NCBI GenBank assembly: GCA_000467715.1
Contig: AJFK01001090.1
Location: 1 to 64,000, forward strand
Direction of reading: 5' to 3'
Source of the DNA: Hysterium pulicare CBS 123377
Taxonomy: Eukaryota > Ascomycota > Dothideomycetes > Hysteriales > Hysteriaceae
Length of the DNA: 64,000 nucleotides
Of this stretch, positions 47,713-59,562 are shown in pieces. Under the pieces are notes generated by a model, which did not search any database, was not told the origin of the DNA, and saw only the letters and a list, made by a program, of their open reading frames with translations. Position 1 is the first letter of the stretch, and each line of letters starts with the position of its first letter. The position numbers were made by a program, and so were the translations under genes.

Positions 47713-48675
47713 CTATATTGAAAGGCACGCAGCGAAGATCATGACGGTGGCCCACGTGAGGACAGTAGGTAATGATAATATGTCGAAAGAGACCGAACTC
47801 GAAGACGAAGCTGATGGCGATGAAGAATTCTGGGCAGCCAGCTGCTTTTCGTCGTCACGTATACAACCCGTCTTGTTAGTGAGTACTGCGGGACACACTA
47901 CCCGCTTATAAGTTGCTCTGTCGAGAGGATGAGCAAATCGGCATTTGATATGGAGTTGAGTCTCCGAAGGAGATGGACAATAACTTACGTTGGATACAAT
48001 GCATCTTTAAACCAGTCGAAACGCCACTGGCAACTAGGCTTCATGGCGTCCGGTAGGTTGTCGCAATCAGAACGAGAAGTGACACCAGTCCCCCCGTTAC
48101 CAAAGACGGATGGATTGACGCCGAATTCGTTCGCGCAACCGTCTACGGCTGATGCATTTCCGCCAGGTATCTGAATCATTATCAGTCAAAACTCTAATAT
48201 TTCGAAGGGGACAACATACTCCGAGGGAAAATCTATTGGCAGTGTTCACATCGTAGGCGGTGTTGTGAGCTTGGATGACCATCGTCTTGCCTTGAACAGG
48301 TCCACTGGTGAAATTCAATTGATAGCAAGCACAACACCAAGCGTCCTCGACTTTGTCGTTGACAAGGTAGACTCCAGCGAAACCATAGGAAAAGGTATCA
48401 TTAACTGCCCATGGCGTCTGGTCTGTACAAGAGTAAGCAGTTCCACCGTTACAGCCGGTGCCCTGAGTGAAATCCTTGAGAGGATTGTCGCCTTTGTCGC
48501 ATGTGAGCACGGGTTGGTTGAAATGGGCTTTGCCTGCCCAGGAACATGACGGCTTGCAGCAGTCCCAATATCGTGTGGTTATCGCATCTCCATATTGTAC
48601 AAGATCTGAGCAGTGAGAGAAGACTGCCAGCAATTGTAGGACGAAGAGGATATTGCGAAGATAAGAAAGATTCAT
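47713..48675 (-). CDS. GPI-anchored GH45-family protein with altered catalytic acid
   Basis: Three exons (48675-48220, 48170-47989, 47917-47713) give 280 aa. Signal peptide (MNLSYLRNILFVLQLLAVFS), then the GH45 signature TTRYWDCCKPSCSWAG with the catalytic base Asp38, DQTPWAVND, WCCACYQLNFTSGPVQGK, IPGG...DGC, CQWRFDWF and a final VCPAVL..KTGC. The position of the catalytic acid (HFD in Humicola Cel45A, Asp121) reads RFS here, Ser150, while the nearby assisting Asp (Asp142) is kept. After the catalytic domain come a Ser-rich linker and a hydrophobic C-terminus (VLTWATVMIFAACLSI), a GPI-attachment signal; there is no CBM1. Expected at the cell surface or wall; if the acid is truly gone, it may bind or loosen glucan rather than cleave it. 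Confidence 0.88.
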
Positions 48676-49776
48676 TGCGTGATAGGAAATTTGATGCGAA
48701 AGCGAAGACTGGAGAGCATGATTTATTAGCAAGGGACGCCGTGACAAAATTTATTCGAATCGCACTAGAACTGAGGGGTTATATAAGGTCGGGGACAAGG
48801 AGTGATTAATGTTCTCCTCATAACGACAGGCCTCGAACACCACACAACGCTCGCCACGCCGGGGTGCACGCGGGGCTTGGCCAGAACAAGAAATGCCATG
48901 TACGCTTTCTTACAGGTCAAATAGGCTCCCGTGCACTCCGAGGTTGATTTAAGCTATGAACGTGCTGACGCCTCTGGGTGTTGATGTCGTCTCCGCACTA
49001 TTGAATCCTTCCGTGTACTACACCCCGCACTGACTTGCATTCATTGTAGTACAAACTACAGGTGGGTAAATCCTGAATGCCCAGTGTTAGGTCTGCTCTA
49101 CCTCGAATTCGCCTCAACCTTCCGAATCGATCACTGTCGATGGACTGCAGCAATTCGTATAGTCCGTATCCTGTCAAGCGAGCTGCACCTCCGACTCGAT
49201 TCTGCTTCGTCACATGTAGCTTTAACAACCATTTGAGTCACGAGAAATGATACCTAGTAGACATGGTATCAGATCAGCCTGCGTTCACGGGATAAGAAAA
49301 CCAATTATGCTGGTTCGTCGCGGCATTCGACTTTGGGAAATCCAGTTCATAGATCCAAGACCTTGGCTATCGCGTAGTTGGAATTGATTTTGCATGTGAA
49401 TTGGCTATCGAATCGTTCCAAGTACTACGCAGGATTAGCCAAGATGGAGGATGGAACCGGCAGATCTCCAGGTCCATAGGAGTAAAGCTACACCAAACGC
49501 TTTTGCCCCTAGAAGACTCTCGATGGGCACTGAATCCAAAAGAACGATAGCAGGTGTCATTATTCATCGTCCTACAGACTTTCATGGCCGTAGAAGTCTG
49601 TTCAGATGCTATACCATATGCTACTTTCCGGATAAGCATAAGGAAGGTAGCTTGCTGTAGGGCCTTGTACCCAGTCTAAACCGGGATTGTAGGCCGGTGG
49701 TAAAGAAGGTGGTAGATGCAAACCCATCCTCCGTAAACGAATTCTAACACCGGCGTGAACTGCTTGAACATGTTCA
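48676..49776. other. Intergenic
   Basis: GH45 promoter and 3' flank of the DUF7580 remnant. No supported gene. Confidence 0.5.
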
Positions 49777-51946
49777 CTAGCTTTTGGTGGGTCCATTGGT
49801 CCACAAAAAGAGTTCATCCTGCGGCGGAATCGGTACTTCGTCAATCACTCCTTGTCGAAAATCCGGGTCTGCCAAGTTCGCATTAGGGTCTGCGAAGCAT
49901 CTTAGGCAATGACAGATGGCATTTTGGAATGCCCAAGACAGTTTTCCCTTCTCTCGACCAATCCATTGCTTCATAGTCGCTAGATCGTGCAATTCGTTGG
50001 ACGATTCGATTGGTTGACCGTCAGAGCAGAAGTCTTCGATGGGCTGATTGAAGTAAATGTCAAGAAGCATGATGCCGAGAGCTAGAAGTCTGGAGCTATC
50101 CGCTTCTGCTTCAAATGCCCTAGATTGTGCTTTGAAGCTATGAGTACAGGTCACTTAGAGCCCAGGATACCATGCTCATACCTGGATAAGTCATCGCCTT
50201 TGAAGAGAACACATCCATGAGGTATGGGTATCGGAGTAGTACAGTCTTATGATCAGAATTGCCTTTCGTACAGGCAAAGGCAATATCTTGTTTGTTCCAC
50301 CGGTCTTTCAACCAAGGGGTACAGTGAAATTGCAGAAGCGAAGAAGCCAAAGTGATGGCAAGGATGTAGCAGTCTTCCGGTCATTTTTTTCCAGTGAGAT
50401 TCACTGGACCCTCCGTGAAGTAATTCTTGCAAGGTTATCAAGTTGGCTCCACCGGGCGCAATTTGTTCGGAGGGGTATATGCCTTTCAATTTACCTTGGG
50501 GATCAAAGAAGAAGCCAGGCGTCGTCGCTGCTGGCTTGAAAAGCCGTGTAAATATCTATTATCTCGCTGTAACCATCATCTTCATCATCGTTCGTTCGTT
50601 CGATCTGACGGAGAAGGTGGTGAGATAGCAATTGTGACTTTACTGTGAGCCCTAGTTGCGGATCAGCAATCGCTTTGACATAGAGAATAGTGTTGGAAAC
50701 AGCGAAGGCCGAGCAGACAAGGAAACTTGAGAGATCCCGGTGAAAGCTGAACATGTGGTTCTCCTTTTTAAGCGCCATGCACCCGACTGCCACGAGAATG
50801 CAAACCCAACACAACTCCAGGGAAGGCTCTCAAAGTAGTAAATACCTTTCAAGCGCTATTTTAAAGTTTGAATTGCCTGATATACTGCGACAATGTTGAC
50901 GAGCGAAGCAATGAACTCTTTCTTTCATTATGTGATGAAATATCTGAAGCGGACCACATGCCGATCTAATGGGCACGAATGGAGGAAAAGTGCATGCACT
51001 AGGCAGTCAGATATGAGTTACTTACTTCACGGCCTCTTCTAACGACTCAAGGACTTTTATCTCGGCGATCTTCAATCCCAGTAGGGAAGGATCTGAAATG
51101 GACAGTATAAATGACGTGGCCTCATTACTAGCTCTTTTTGAAGCGCCTGCAGCGGTTCCATTTCTCTTCGTTGGTAAGGCTATCCGTTGTTCTAGCAGAA
51201 GATGCATGGAATTGTTCCGAGTCTTGCCAAGGACTTGGTGCAAGCTGTTCGCGTATTGCTGGATGTTATGCAAAGGAACCCTGAATTTGGATTTCCGACC
51301 ACTTTTGTAAGGCTCCAATTTTTCGGTCTTTTCGTTGAAATTATCTAGACGGGCGATACTGGATTCAAGCCTGTCCAGCAGTCGCTTGACCTTTTGCTTT
51401 TTCTTAGTAAATCTGATTCGTTTCGTAAATTGAAATTTTGCAGCTATTCTGGCTTTCTAAGCCGGTGGATTTGCTACAACGATGGCTTCAAGGCCAATAT
51501 GTGTTACCTAGTTTCGTTAGCTCCAGGCTGATAGTTTTTGATAGTTCTAATCAAACATACGTTCTGGGCCCGGTCGAGGTTCAAGCTCCCTGCGATCTCC
51601 TCGATGATGTGCTCAATCTCGGTGATAGTAAAGAGGTAAGCCTTATACGCAGACGCCAGTCTCTCCTGCAGCTTATCGTTCGAATCTTTGTCTTCCAGAG
51701 TATTGAATCGCTGTTGGTCATCATCTCCTCGAGCTCTGCATCCAAGTTTATGGAGGTGAGGAGACCTCTCAGAGTCAGTTCATATGAAGAATACTGATAC
51801 CACAATCTGCGGATTGCGTCAGAAAGCTCGTCTTCCCACTTCCAGAAAGCTTTCACTTTCCCAAGGCCATCTTCGGAATGCTCAAGTGCGCTAATCACCA
51901 AAAGAATAGCGCCTAAAACTAGACCCGCAACTTCAACCCCAGACAT
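49777..51946 (-). pseudogene. DUF7580 / prion-inhibition-type protein, decayed
   Basis: Reading in pieces from 51946 down, the sequence follows the layout of a large ascomycete family: the hydrophobic start MSGVEVAGLVLGAILLVISA, the helical region ELSDAIRRLWYQYSSYELTL, DKLQERLASAYKAYLF and LLDRLESSIARLDNFN, then FHRDLSSFLVCSAFAVSN, TLQELLHGGSSESHWKKM, LQFHCTPWLKDRWNKQDI and the C-terminal LALGIMLLDIYFNQPIEDF ... CHCLRCFADPNANL. At least four lesions interrupt it: a frame change near 51690, an in-frame stop near 50845, and frame changes near 50520 and 50370. True introns are also present, so the count is a minimum. Members are linked to kinase-like and heterokaryon-incompatibility genes; function is not established. 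Confidence 0.75.
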
Positions 51947-52338
51947 TTCGAGGACGGAGAGAGAGAAATAGAAGGCTTAGCAGACGGTAATAACGAGGTT
52001 GACAGGCGAGAGAGTGGTGATGCTGAGGCTGGCCTGGCTGAGGAGCTGACGCACAGATCGCCTTCCACAATTAGCTTAGAATATCGATGGTGCGACCCTT
52101 CTGCCTTGCCATCACCACCACAACTCTCTTGAGAATAAAGCTCGCGATGATTTTAGCAAGGCATGTGTATATTTTGAACGATACTAGTGTCCAAATCACA
52201 ATGCTCTTGCATTCTTCAATTTCATGATCGCGAAGAACGCTGCAAAACTTCCCGACGTCGCGTCGAAGCCTTGCGGAAAAGCGCATTCATCACCAATGCA
52301 ACGAGATCACCAACGCAGGACTCAACTACTGTTAAAGG
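51947..52338. other. Head-to-head intergenic region
   Basis: 392 bp between the starts of the two decayed genes, transcribed outward. No coding content supported; a shared promoter is inference. Confidence 0.45.
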
Positions 52339-55275
52339 ATGGCGGCCATATATGATGCGAGCTCAGCATGTTTCAGGCAATTTGGCGTGATTCATGCCAC
52401 GCTCGCCGGCGATTGCAAGCCGGAATACCATGAGCAGATGCCTCTGGACAGAGTAGAAAAAGAGCACGGCCGGTTCAAAGTATGGCTCTGCAGCTTAGGC
52501 GCCCTGCAAAAGGGTCACGGTTCTATGGACTATCGACTGCGAGAATCAACAGCCATGCAGACGAATGATCTTAGGGTCTTGGGACAGTTGCATGAGAACT
52601 TGGACGAAAGTAAGATCCTCTATTTTTATAGTAAAGGTTGAATGAGCATTTAATCCGATCGATTCATGAGAGCCATGGCCCTTCACGGTCATTTCTGACG
52701 TTGTACGTTAAGGCTACGACATCATCTCCGGGAAGAGGCTACCATACGAGATGCAGGCTCAGCCAGAACTCTCCAGCGATGAAAGCTCGTCAAACGACTT
52801 CAGTGAGGATGAATACGGCCAAAGTGAATTAGTAGTTAAAGTTGAACTGCGGCAGCGCCTTTCAAGTATTGTCAAAATCATTGCAAATTTGTAACAGCTG
52901 TCTTTCAAGATTTGAAATGCCCTATCAAGGTCGAAGCCCATCAAAGCTGCAATGCTTACAGAGGTGGACAAAGAGACCGGTATTGATGTATTTCTACAAT
53001 ACGCTTACTTCTATAAACGCTTCGTGAGAGAGTATTTCGACGAGGCCCGAAAATCAGTTCCAGAGAAGCGTAACGAAAATGCTTTTTTGATTGATCGTTT
53101 AGGTCGAGCAATAACCACGCGTCGAAAGCATTTAGGTACTGGAAAAGACATGCAAGTAAGCTCGCGATTGGCCACTCGAGTTTGGAACGTCATGATCATG
53201 AAGCCCAGCCAACAACCCAAGAACACCTTCCCTCACAAATCACGGAGTATGTGCTGAAAACAGCAGAGCGAAGGGCTTTTAGGCTTGACGTGGCTCCGAG
53301 TGCTGTATCTCGATCTCTGTTTTCCTGGACTGAAGCCACCACCTATGACCAAAAACTCGACGATGTCTTGGAGACACAATCTGTTGTTTCCTATACCACC
53401 ATAGTATATAACATGGAGGGAAACACTGTCGGGTTTCCAATGCCTCCTGCAGGAGCGTCGGCTGGATCAGGCTTTGTTTGCCCATAGTGCCAGGTGCTCT
53501 GCCCACCAAGACATGGTGTTGGGCGTGCTTGGAGGTAGATATCTCTTCAGACCCAATAGGCCTGCATTTCTAATGATCCCAGGGCACAAATACTACAAGA
53601 TATACAGCCATACACGTGTACCTACTCCGATTGTCCTGAGCCTAATAGCATCTACAGCAGTCGCCGTGTTTGGCTCGAACATGAAGGATCAGTCCACAGG
53701 AGAGGATGGCGATGCTTTGGGCACAAAACCGCCGTATACCGTACTCCGGATGGATATCATGATCATCTACGTACATTGCACTCGAAGGAAATTGATGAGA
53801 AGCAAATCCCTGACCTGATTGATGTTGGAGAAGCATATCTGGCGGACGACCGTACAACTTGTCTCGTGTGTCTGGAGAACATATCTCCTAATGATCAACT
53901 CCATCGGCACCTAGCATACCACGTGGAGGCAATCGCATGTTTCGCGATTTCGAAAGGCATTGGTCAAGATGAAGAGTCACAAGCCGGGAGCGATGCTCCC
54001 CAGGCTAGAAGTGACACATCTGGAGCGTCTTGGTCTTCAAAGTCGTTCCAGTTTTCCTCGGAACCGAATCTAGAGCCTTTAGAACACTCAAGTCCAGAAC
54101 TCGAATCTTTGGGAAACCCCCACGAAGACATTTGGAGCGGCAAAAGCCCTGGGGAATCCACAGTAACCTAAAACCAAAAATCGGAGATCGATGACGATTC
54201 GGAAGTCTCAGAGGCTGGTTTATTTGCAATCAACCCATCTAGAGAACAATCGACGAAGCCACCAATTGGGTCGAAGATCCCAATGCTTGAACCAAAATCT
54301 TGCGCCAAATCCTTTGGGCAACGAGCGGGAACCACGTAGCACCTCCGACGAAACTTTTGCTCCAGGAAGTTTTTCTCATCCAAATGGATCAAAGGTGAAA
54401 TGATCGGTAAAGGATATCTGTCAAAGACAGACCTTGAGATGAATGCCTCTACGGGAGAGTTTTTGGTGCTCAAGGAAGTGAACCTTGAAGTCAGACAGCA
54501 TAATTCGACGAAAGAACCCCAGTCTTTCCAAGATCGGCGGTCTCTGGTGACGCATTGGATTAAGGTGTCAGGACTTGACCACGCCAACATCGTAGCATTT
54601 ATTGGGAGCGAAATACGAAACAATACGTTTAGGATCGTTATGTAATAGGTATCCGGAGGGGCCGTTGGGCAAATATTGCGCAAGTTTGGTGCGCTTGAGG
54701 AACCCGTTATTCAGAGCCTTACCAAACAAGCACTTTCTAGTCTCGCATACCTTCACTCGCAAGGAATTATACGCGGAAACCTCAAAAGCGACAAGTTGCT
54801 TCTTGATCTCGATGGAACGTGCAAGATTAGCTTAAGCCTCACGACTACGGAGTCTGAACGTGACAGTAAGATTGGCAACGTACCACTCTCAACTGCACGC
54901 GCTGTATACTGGCTTCCACCGGAGGTGGTCGGAGATGCAGGGCAAAAAGACAGTAGGAAGTCGGATATCTGGAGCTTGGGGTGCACTGTTTTAGAGATGT
55001 TTACTGGAAGTCACCCCTGGTCGAAAGAGGAAGTAGTTGGGGCAATTTACAAGCTGGGCAGTCTTTCCCTGGCGCCTCGTATTTTAGATGAGGTTGTAGA
55101 GAGGATTAGTCCGATTGCTTTAGGCTTTCTGTACGACTGCTTGACGATGTAAGTTTTCAGCATTCTTTCTTACCTAGTTAATCAAAAGTCAAGAAGGAAT
55201 ATAATCAATATCACATACAGTGACCCCGTGGATCGGCCGACAGCAGAGACCCTTCTCCAATCTTCTTTCTGCTAG
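52339..55275 (+). pseudogene. C2H2-finger / MEKK-like kinase fusion, decayed
   Basis: The 5' part matches a fungal family: a helical N-terminus (MAAIYDASSACFRQFG), GKRLPYEMQ, KAAMLTEVDKETGIDVF, then a cysteine/histidine-rich region (QDIQPYTCTYSDC, WLEHEGSVH, CLVCLENISPNDQLHRHL) like the acuF-type C2H2 module. The 3' part resembles the MAPKKK Bck1 kinase domain: WIKGEMIGKGY, VLKEVNL (Lys kept), ILRKFGALEE, LAYLHSQGII, SDIWSLGCTVLEMF, AIYKLGSLSLAP and DRPTAETLLQSSFC at the end. HRD reads RGN and DFG reads SLS, so it is catalytically dead as it stands. Breaks include in-frame stops near 52893, 52914, 53485, 54169 and two adjacent at 54643, and a frame change near 53130; some introns (for example 53538-53585) still look functional. 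Non-functional as a full protein. Confidence 0.75.
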
Positions 55276-56173
55276 CTGGCGGGCATAAATTTAAGTAATC
55301 CCAGCACGAGTATTTGGATGCCAGAGATATTAGGTAGCTTACATACATCACTACAAGATAAGCCAACAGGATCACATTGGGAAGGGCCTGTTTGTACATG
55401 AATACCACCATCTCAGCATCACCTTACTGTATTCAGCTCAGCATTTGATTTCCCGTTCGATTAGGGTCAGCTCGCACCGAGCTCCAATCCAGAACTCAAT
55501 CAATTCTTGATGTCTTGCCAGCGTATGGGTTTGGGAAGCCAGAGCATTTCCACTGTGATTCTAGCCCAAGAGCCCTTCAATTGGACCTTGGAATTCAACC
55601 AGCTTGTATCGGGTCCGTAAACGAGTATCCTCCTGGTTGGTCCATCACATTCAGCTGTTTGCTCCTGTTGTAGGCTAACTGTAGAAGCGGATATTTTGCA
55701 CTGCAATTTTAGCCCACAAGAGACCCTCACTCCACTTCCCAAAACCAGTGCCGCAGCCAATATGATTGGGTTGCACTGCAATTTTAGCTCGGGAGAGGAG
55801 GTAGCAAGGAGCCGCGATATTTCTGCTTCAGGGAGGATATCCCATTAAGCTTGCATTAGCGCTACAAAATGAACAGAAGAATCCTTGAACCCAACTTTGC
55901 ACTGCAATTTTAGCCCTGGGGAAGTCACAAGTCTGACTTTGAGTCGTGAGTTCGCTTTGTTCTTAAATGAGAGCTTTTTGAGATCGGGTTCTGGGCTGGA
56001 GTTATGGGTAGATATTATATCATTACTATAGCTTCAAGCCTCATATCTCTATGCTGGATGGTATGTATCTAGCTACCTAAATCGGTATCGAAAAGTATAA
56101 ACCAGAGACAGATATCTCATGACTCATATCATCATAAAAGTCCCTCGTCCCCCGTCCTTCCCATTAATTACCC
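55276..56173. other. Intergenic with short repeat family
   Basis: Holds three close copies and one degenerate copy of a 20-bp motif (see repeats). No gene supported. Confidence 0.5.
55547..55916 (+). repeat. Dispersed 20-bp repeat, TTGCACTGCAATTTTAGCCC
   Basis: Exact copies at 55696-55715 and 55897-55916, a copy with one change at 55771-55790, and a degenerate copy at 55547-55566. Spacing is 149, 75 and 126 bp, all in one orientation, with purine-rich sequence following each. I saw no copy elsewhere in the window. Confidence 0.75.
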
Positions 56174-59100
56174 CTACAACATACTCGTCCTCTTCGCCAA
56201 CTTCTGATACTGTCTCTGCGCCCTCGAACTCGCATCCTCAAGTTCCACATCCCCCCCACCAGACGAATACACCCCTCTCCTTCCTCCCCCATCATCAACA
56301 ATCATGCTAGCCGGTCTCCTCAACGTCCTTCTCTTGCCAAGCGTCAGACCACCTCTCTGCCTAATCCCACTCAACCCCTCCTTCAACTTCCCTACCACGC
56401 CCGTGGCCCCGCCCCCTCCGGCACCTCTGTCAACTACGTGTGTATGCTGATGCGCGGGTTGCCCATGCACGACGGGTTTCTCGCCTGGCTCCATGAAGAG
56501 ATGATCGCCTTCCGCATTTACGAACCAATTGACGATGTATTGTTTTCCCTCTGGCCCTCCTCCACAACTGCCCTTCAGGAGATGGGATGGAGGCGAGTTG
56601 ACAGCGAGGGTGAAGAGGTTGGGTGGTTCGCTGAAGTCGGTTACAAGGCCGCGGTGGAAGATGAAGTAGAGCAGGACGAGGATGTCGATTAGGAAGACGA
56701 GGAAGAGGACGATGAGCCAGGCGCGGGAAGTCGGCGTTATGCCGCCTGAGGCGTATTGTTGCGCTAGGATCGAAGCGTTGAAGTATTGGGTTTGGGGGGA
56801 TTCTAATAATGTGACGGAGTAGTTCTGTGGGAGGTTAGGGGTTGCTGCTTCATGGGAAGGGGAGGAGGACAGTAATGACGGAAGGGATGGGAAAAGGGTA
56901 GAGGGGAGACTGACCCAGAATTCGACAAAGGGAGTATCTTGCGAGCTCATCAGTAATGTGCAACCTGACATGACAGCTAGTGCTTCGGCTGGAGAGGGTA
57001 GAGCTTTGTCTAGGACTACGCTTCTGTCTTCCTGCATTGGGAGGATGAGCTGGTTTAGGATGCGAGAGATGCTGGCATTGCCATCCATAATACTACGTTT
57101 CGTAAGCCAATACTTAAAAACAAGCGAATAAAGATTTGCTCACCCAGTGTTAAGAGACATGCTGTTCGCCCAATCAAACCCAATATTAGGCCAATCGAGA
57201 TTCGTTACTCCAGTCGTGGCATTTGACAAGCTCTTGATATAAGCTAGGTCATCGTCCGGCTCTTCGCATATAGCCTCCATAGTACCCCCACCGCTAGTTG
57301 AATTATAGCGGGTGGAGCAATTCGGGGTTAAGCTGACTTTGATCTGGCAGAGTAGGTATTGACCGACATTGTCCTTTTGTTGGTCTTTGCCTCCTTGTCC
57401 AAGAAGATAGATCGAGTCTCGACCGTAGTTGTTGAGGAAAGTATGGTTCATAATGGTATTGAAGGGCTTTGGAAGCCTCGCGAATACAGGCGGATAGTGA
57501 TGAACTGTGGAGTTATCCCATCCAAACAGGTCATCCACAACTGTTTTGTTTGTAGTCGTGGCACTGGCCTGAAGATTTGGCCAGGTATTTATGTCAACCG
57601 TCTCGTTGTTCCAACTATCGTAGATGATGGGCTGTAGCTCAGTTTCATTCATATTGGCGCATAGGACATGCATGACTGGACTAGGTACCGAAGCATGGAT
57701 CGAGTAGATGCCTAAACCGTCCAGGTCTTCTGGTTGGATAATATTGTTCTTTCCGAATCTCGCTGCCGAGAAGACACCAGCGTGTGGCATCGCGAGGGAC
57801 GCGTTGTTCACAACTCGGTTGTATTTTCGTGATGTCTGATTGGTGTCAACGACTTCAACCCACGAAGCAGTGATCGTTGTGTTTTCGTAAAGCAAACCTA
57901 CGATAAATGAGTAATTGATAGGCAATGTCTATGATAGCGGAGATGGACTTACCGAAACCCTGAGGTCTTGTCTTTAAGTCCGCGGTTCCATTGCCAGCAT
58001 CGGATATTGCGTCCCAAAAAGACAGATACCTTTGGTAATTATGATATCCTTGAGAGGCATGCTCGATTTGTAAACAAGTTGAACCGCCATCATCTGGGTC
58101 GTCGCTTCGTATGGGACTCTGGCAAATTTTTTTGACGTAATTAGGATTCGCAAAGGAAGCTCGTACTTCTCCCGCCATTGCCATTTTATCCCAGTCGCCA
58201 AATTTTAGCTGAGGTTGAACTAAAGTATTGGTTAGCGAGATCCATCATCAAGAAGTGACTTTATCAACAAGTTCAGGCAAAACCTCCTAAACCATTGAGA
58301 ACAGCTAACACATTTGAGCTCTTGAGCCACAAGGAGTCCACTGCTGGGAAAGAGATCATCGTCTTGATGTATCATCTCCTTAGCGGCTCTCCCCCATTGA
58401 GCTCGACAAAACAAAACGAATGACTTACCTAACGCAGTCGCAGCAGGCGCATAAAGTGTCGCCAACGTCGCCGCAAGTAAACTCAATACCCCAAGAACGG
58501 TAACCCCCGCGTACTTAACCCCCTCCCAATGTGTAATCAAGGTACCCGGCTGAACAACCCACCTCCACATACTCATTTCAGCGAGAGTAATGCCCCTCCC
58601 CTGCTCTTTCATGAAAGCCCTGCGACTCAGCACCTGCCCCAGAAAAGCGACAAACGATGTAACGAAGGAGAGTTCGATGAGCTTGGCCATGATGGTGGTG
58701 AGCAAATTCGCATTGGAGGAAGTGAGGGAACCGTGGGTGGTTATGCGGCGGCCGTAGCGAGGACCCTGGATGGCGATGCCTAGGAAGACGCCGCTGAAGA
58801 CAGTAGAGAAGATGCATAGTACCAATATGGTGACCGAGAGCCAGGTAAAACGGGATTGGTAGAAGTCGCGCGTTGTCGGGCATTCTACTGTTGGACGGAA
58901 GTCGCCTGGAAGATTTCGTCAATTAGCTTTTCTTAGATCCAATGGAATAGAGAGTGTGACCTACTTTCATACGCGGACTTGATCGACGGCGTAGGTCTCC
59001 TCCGTAACCTTTCAGTATCTGACGAATGTAGATATTGTTGATACTCCGACGACCCCAAGGTTGTTTCTGATCTTGTCCTACTCTTCAAACCTCCCCTTCT

Positions 59101-59562
59101 GTACTCCTCATACTCCCCACCCCCGTCCTTAGGACTCGCCCTCTCCCGTCGTAGATCCGGTGTACTTCCAGCGCTTGAATCCTTAGGAAACCCACCAAGG
59201 AATGGATCTCCCGTACCAGGAGGACTTAAAGGACTAGGACTCTTTGCGCCGATGGGTACCCTAGGTATAGTCTGTATAGAAACCCTCCTCGCGCTTCCGA
59301 CAGTAATTCCAGGCGACGCAGCTCCAGGATTCACCGAGGCAATACCCAACCCGGAGCTTCTTCTCCCAAATGTGTCGCCAATGTATCCACCCTCATATTC
59401 CCTCTCATCCTCATGCAACGTCTCGGCAGCGGTGTTCTCACTCGTCAATCTCGAATACCCCGGTCGACTTCTCGATGACGGGCTCAACGTTTGCGGTGGT
59501 GGACTAGGCGCGAAGTCGGACAGGTCGGAGGATTCACTTATGAGCGGACGGCGATCCGCCAT
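56174..59562 (-). CDS. Large multi-pass membrane glycoprotein, ascomycete-specific
   Basis: Six exons (59562-58965, 58905-58429, 58219-57953, 57897-57144, 57092-56915, 56824-56174) give 974 aa. A Ser/Pro/Arg-rich cytosolic N-terminus of about 200 residues leads to TM helices at VTILVLCIFSTVFSGVFLG, IELSFVTSFVAFLGQVL and GVTVLGVLSLLAATLATLY. A roughly 400-residue extracytosolic domain with many N-x-S/T sites and scattered Cys follows, then a last helix (AWLIVLFLVFLIDILVLLYF) and a basic, Gly-rich tail. The last intron (56825-56914, GTCAGT...CCACAG) is 90 bp with no stop, so its retention would add 30 residues in frame. I recognise the architecture as a recurring uncharacterised fungal family but can give no function. 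The 209-bp third gap (58220-58428) is the longest intron. Confidence 0.8.

Noticed and set aside
41215-52055. A 16-bp sequence (GAGGAGCTGACGCACA) shared by 41215 and 52036
   Set aside because: In 64 kb one such match is expected by chance about as often as not; flanks do not extend it.
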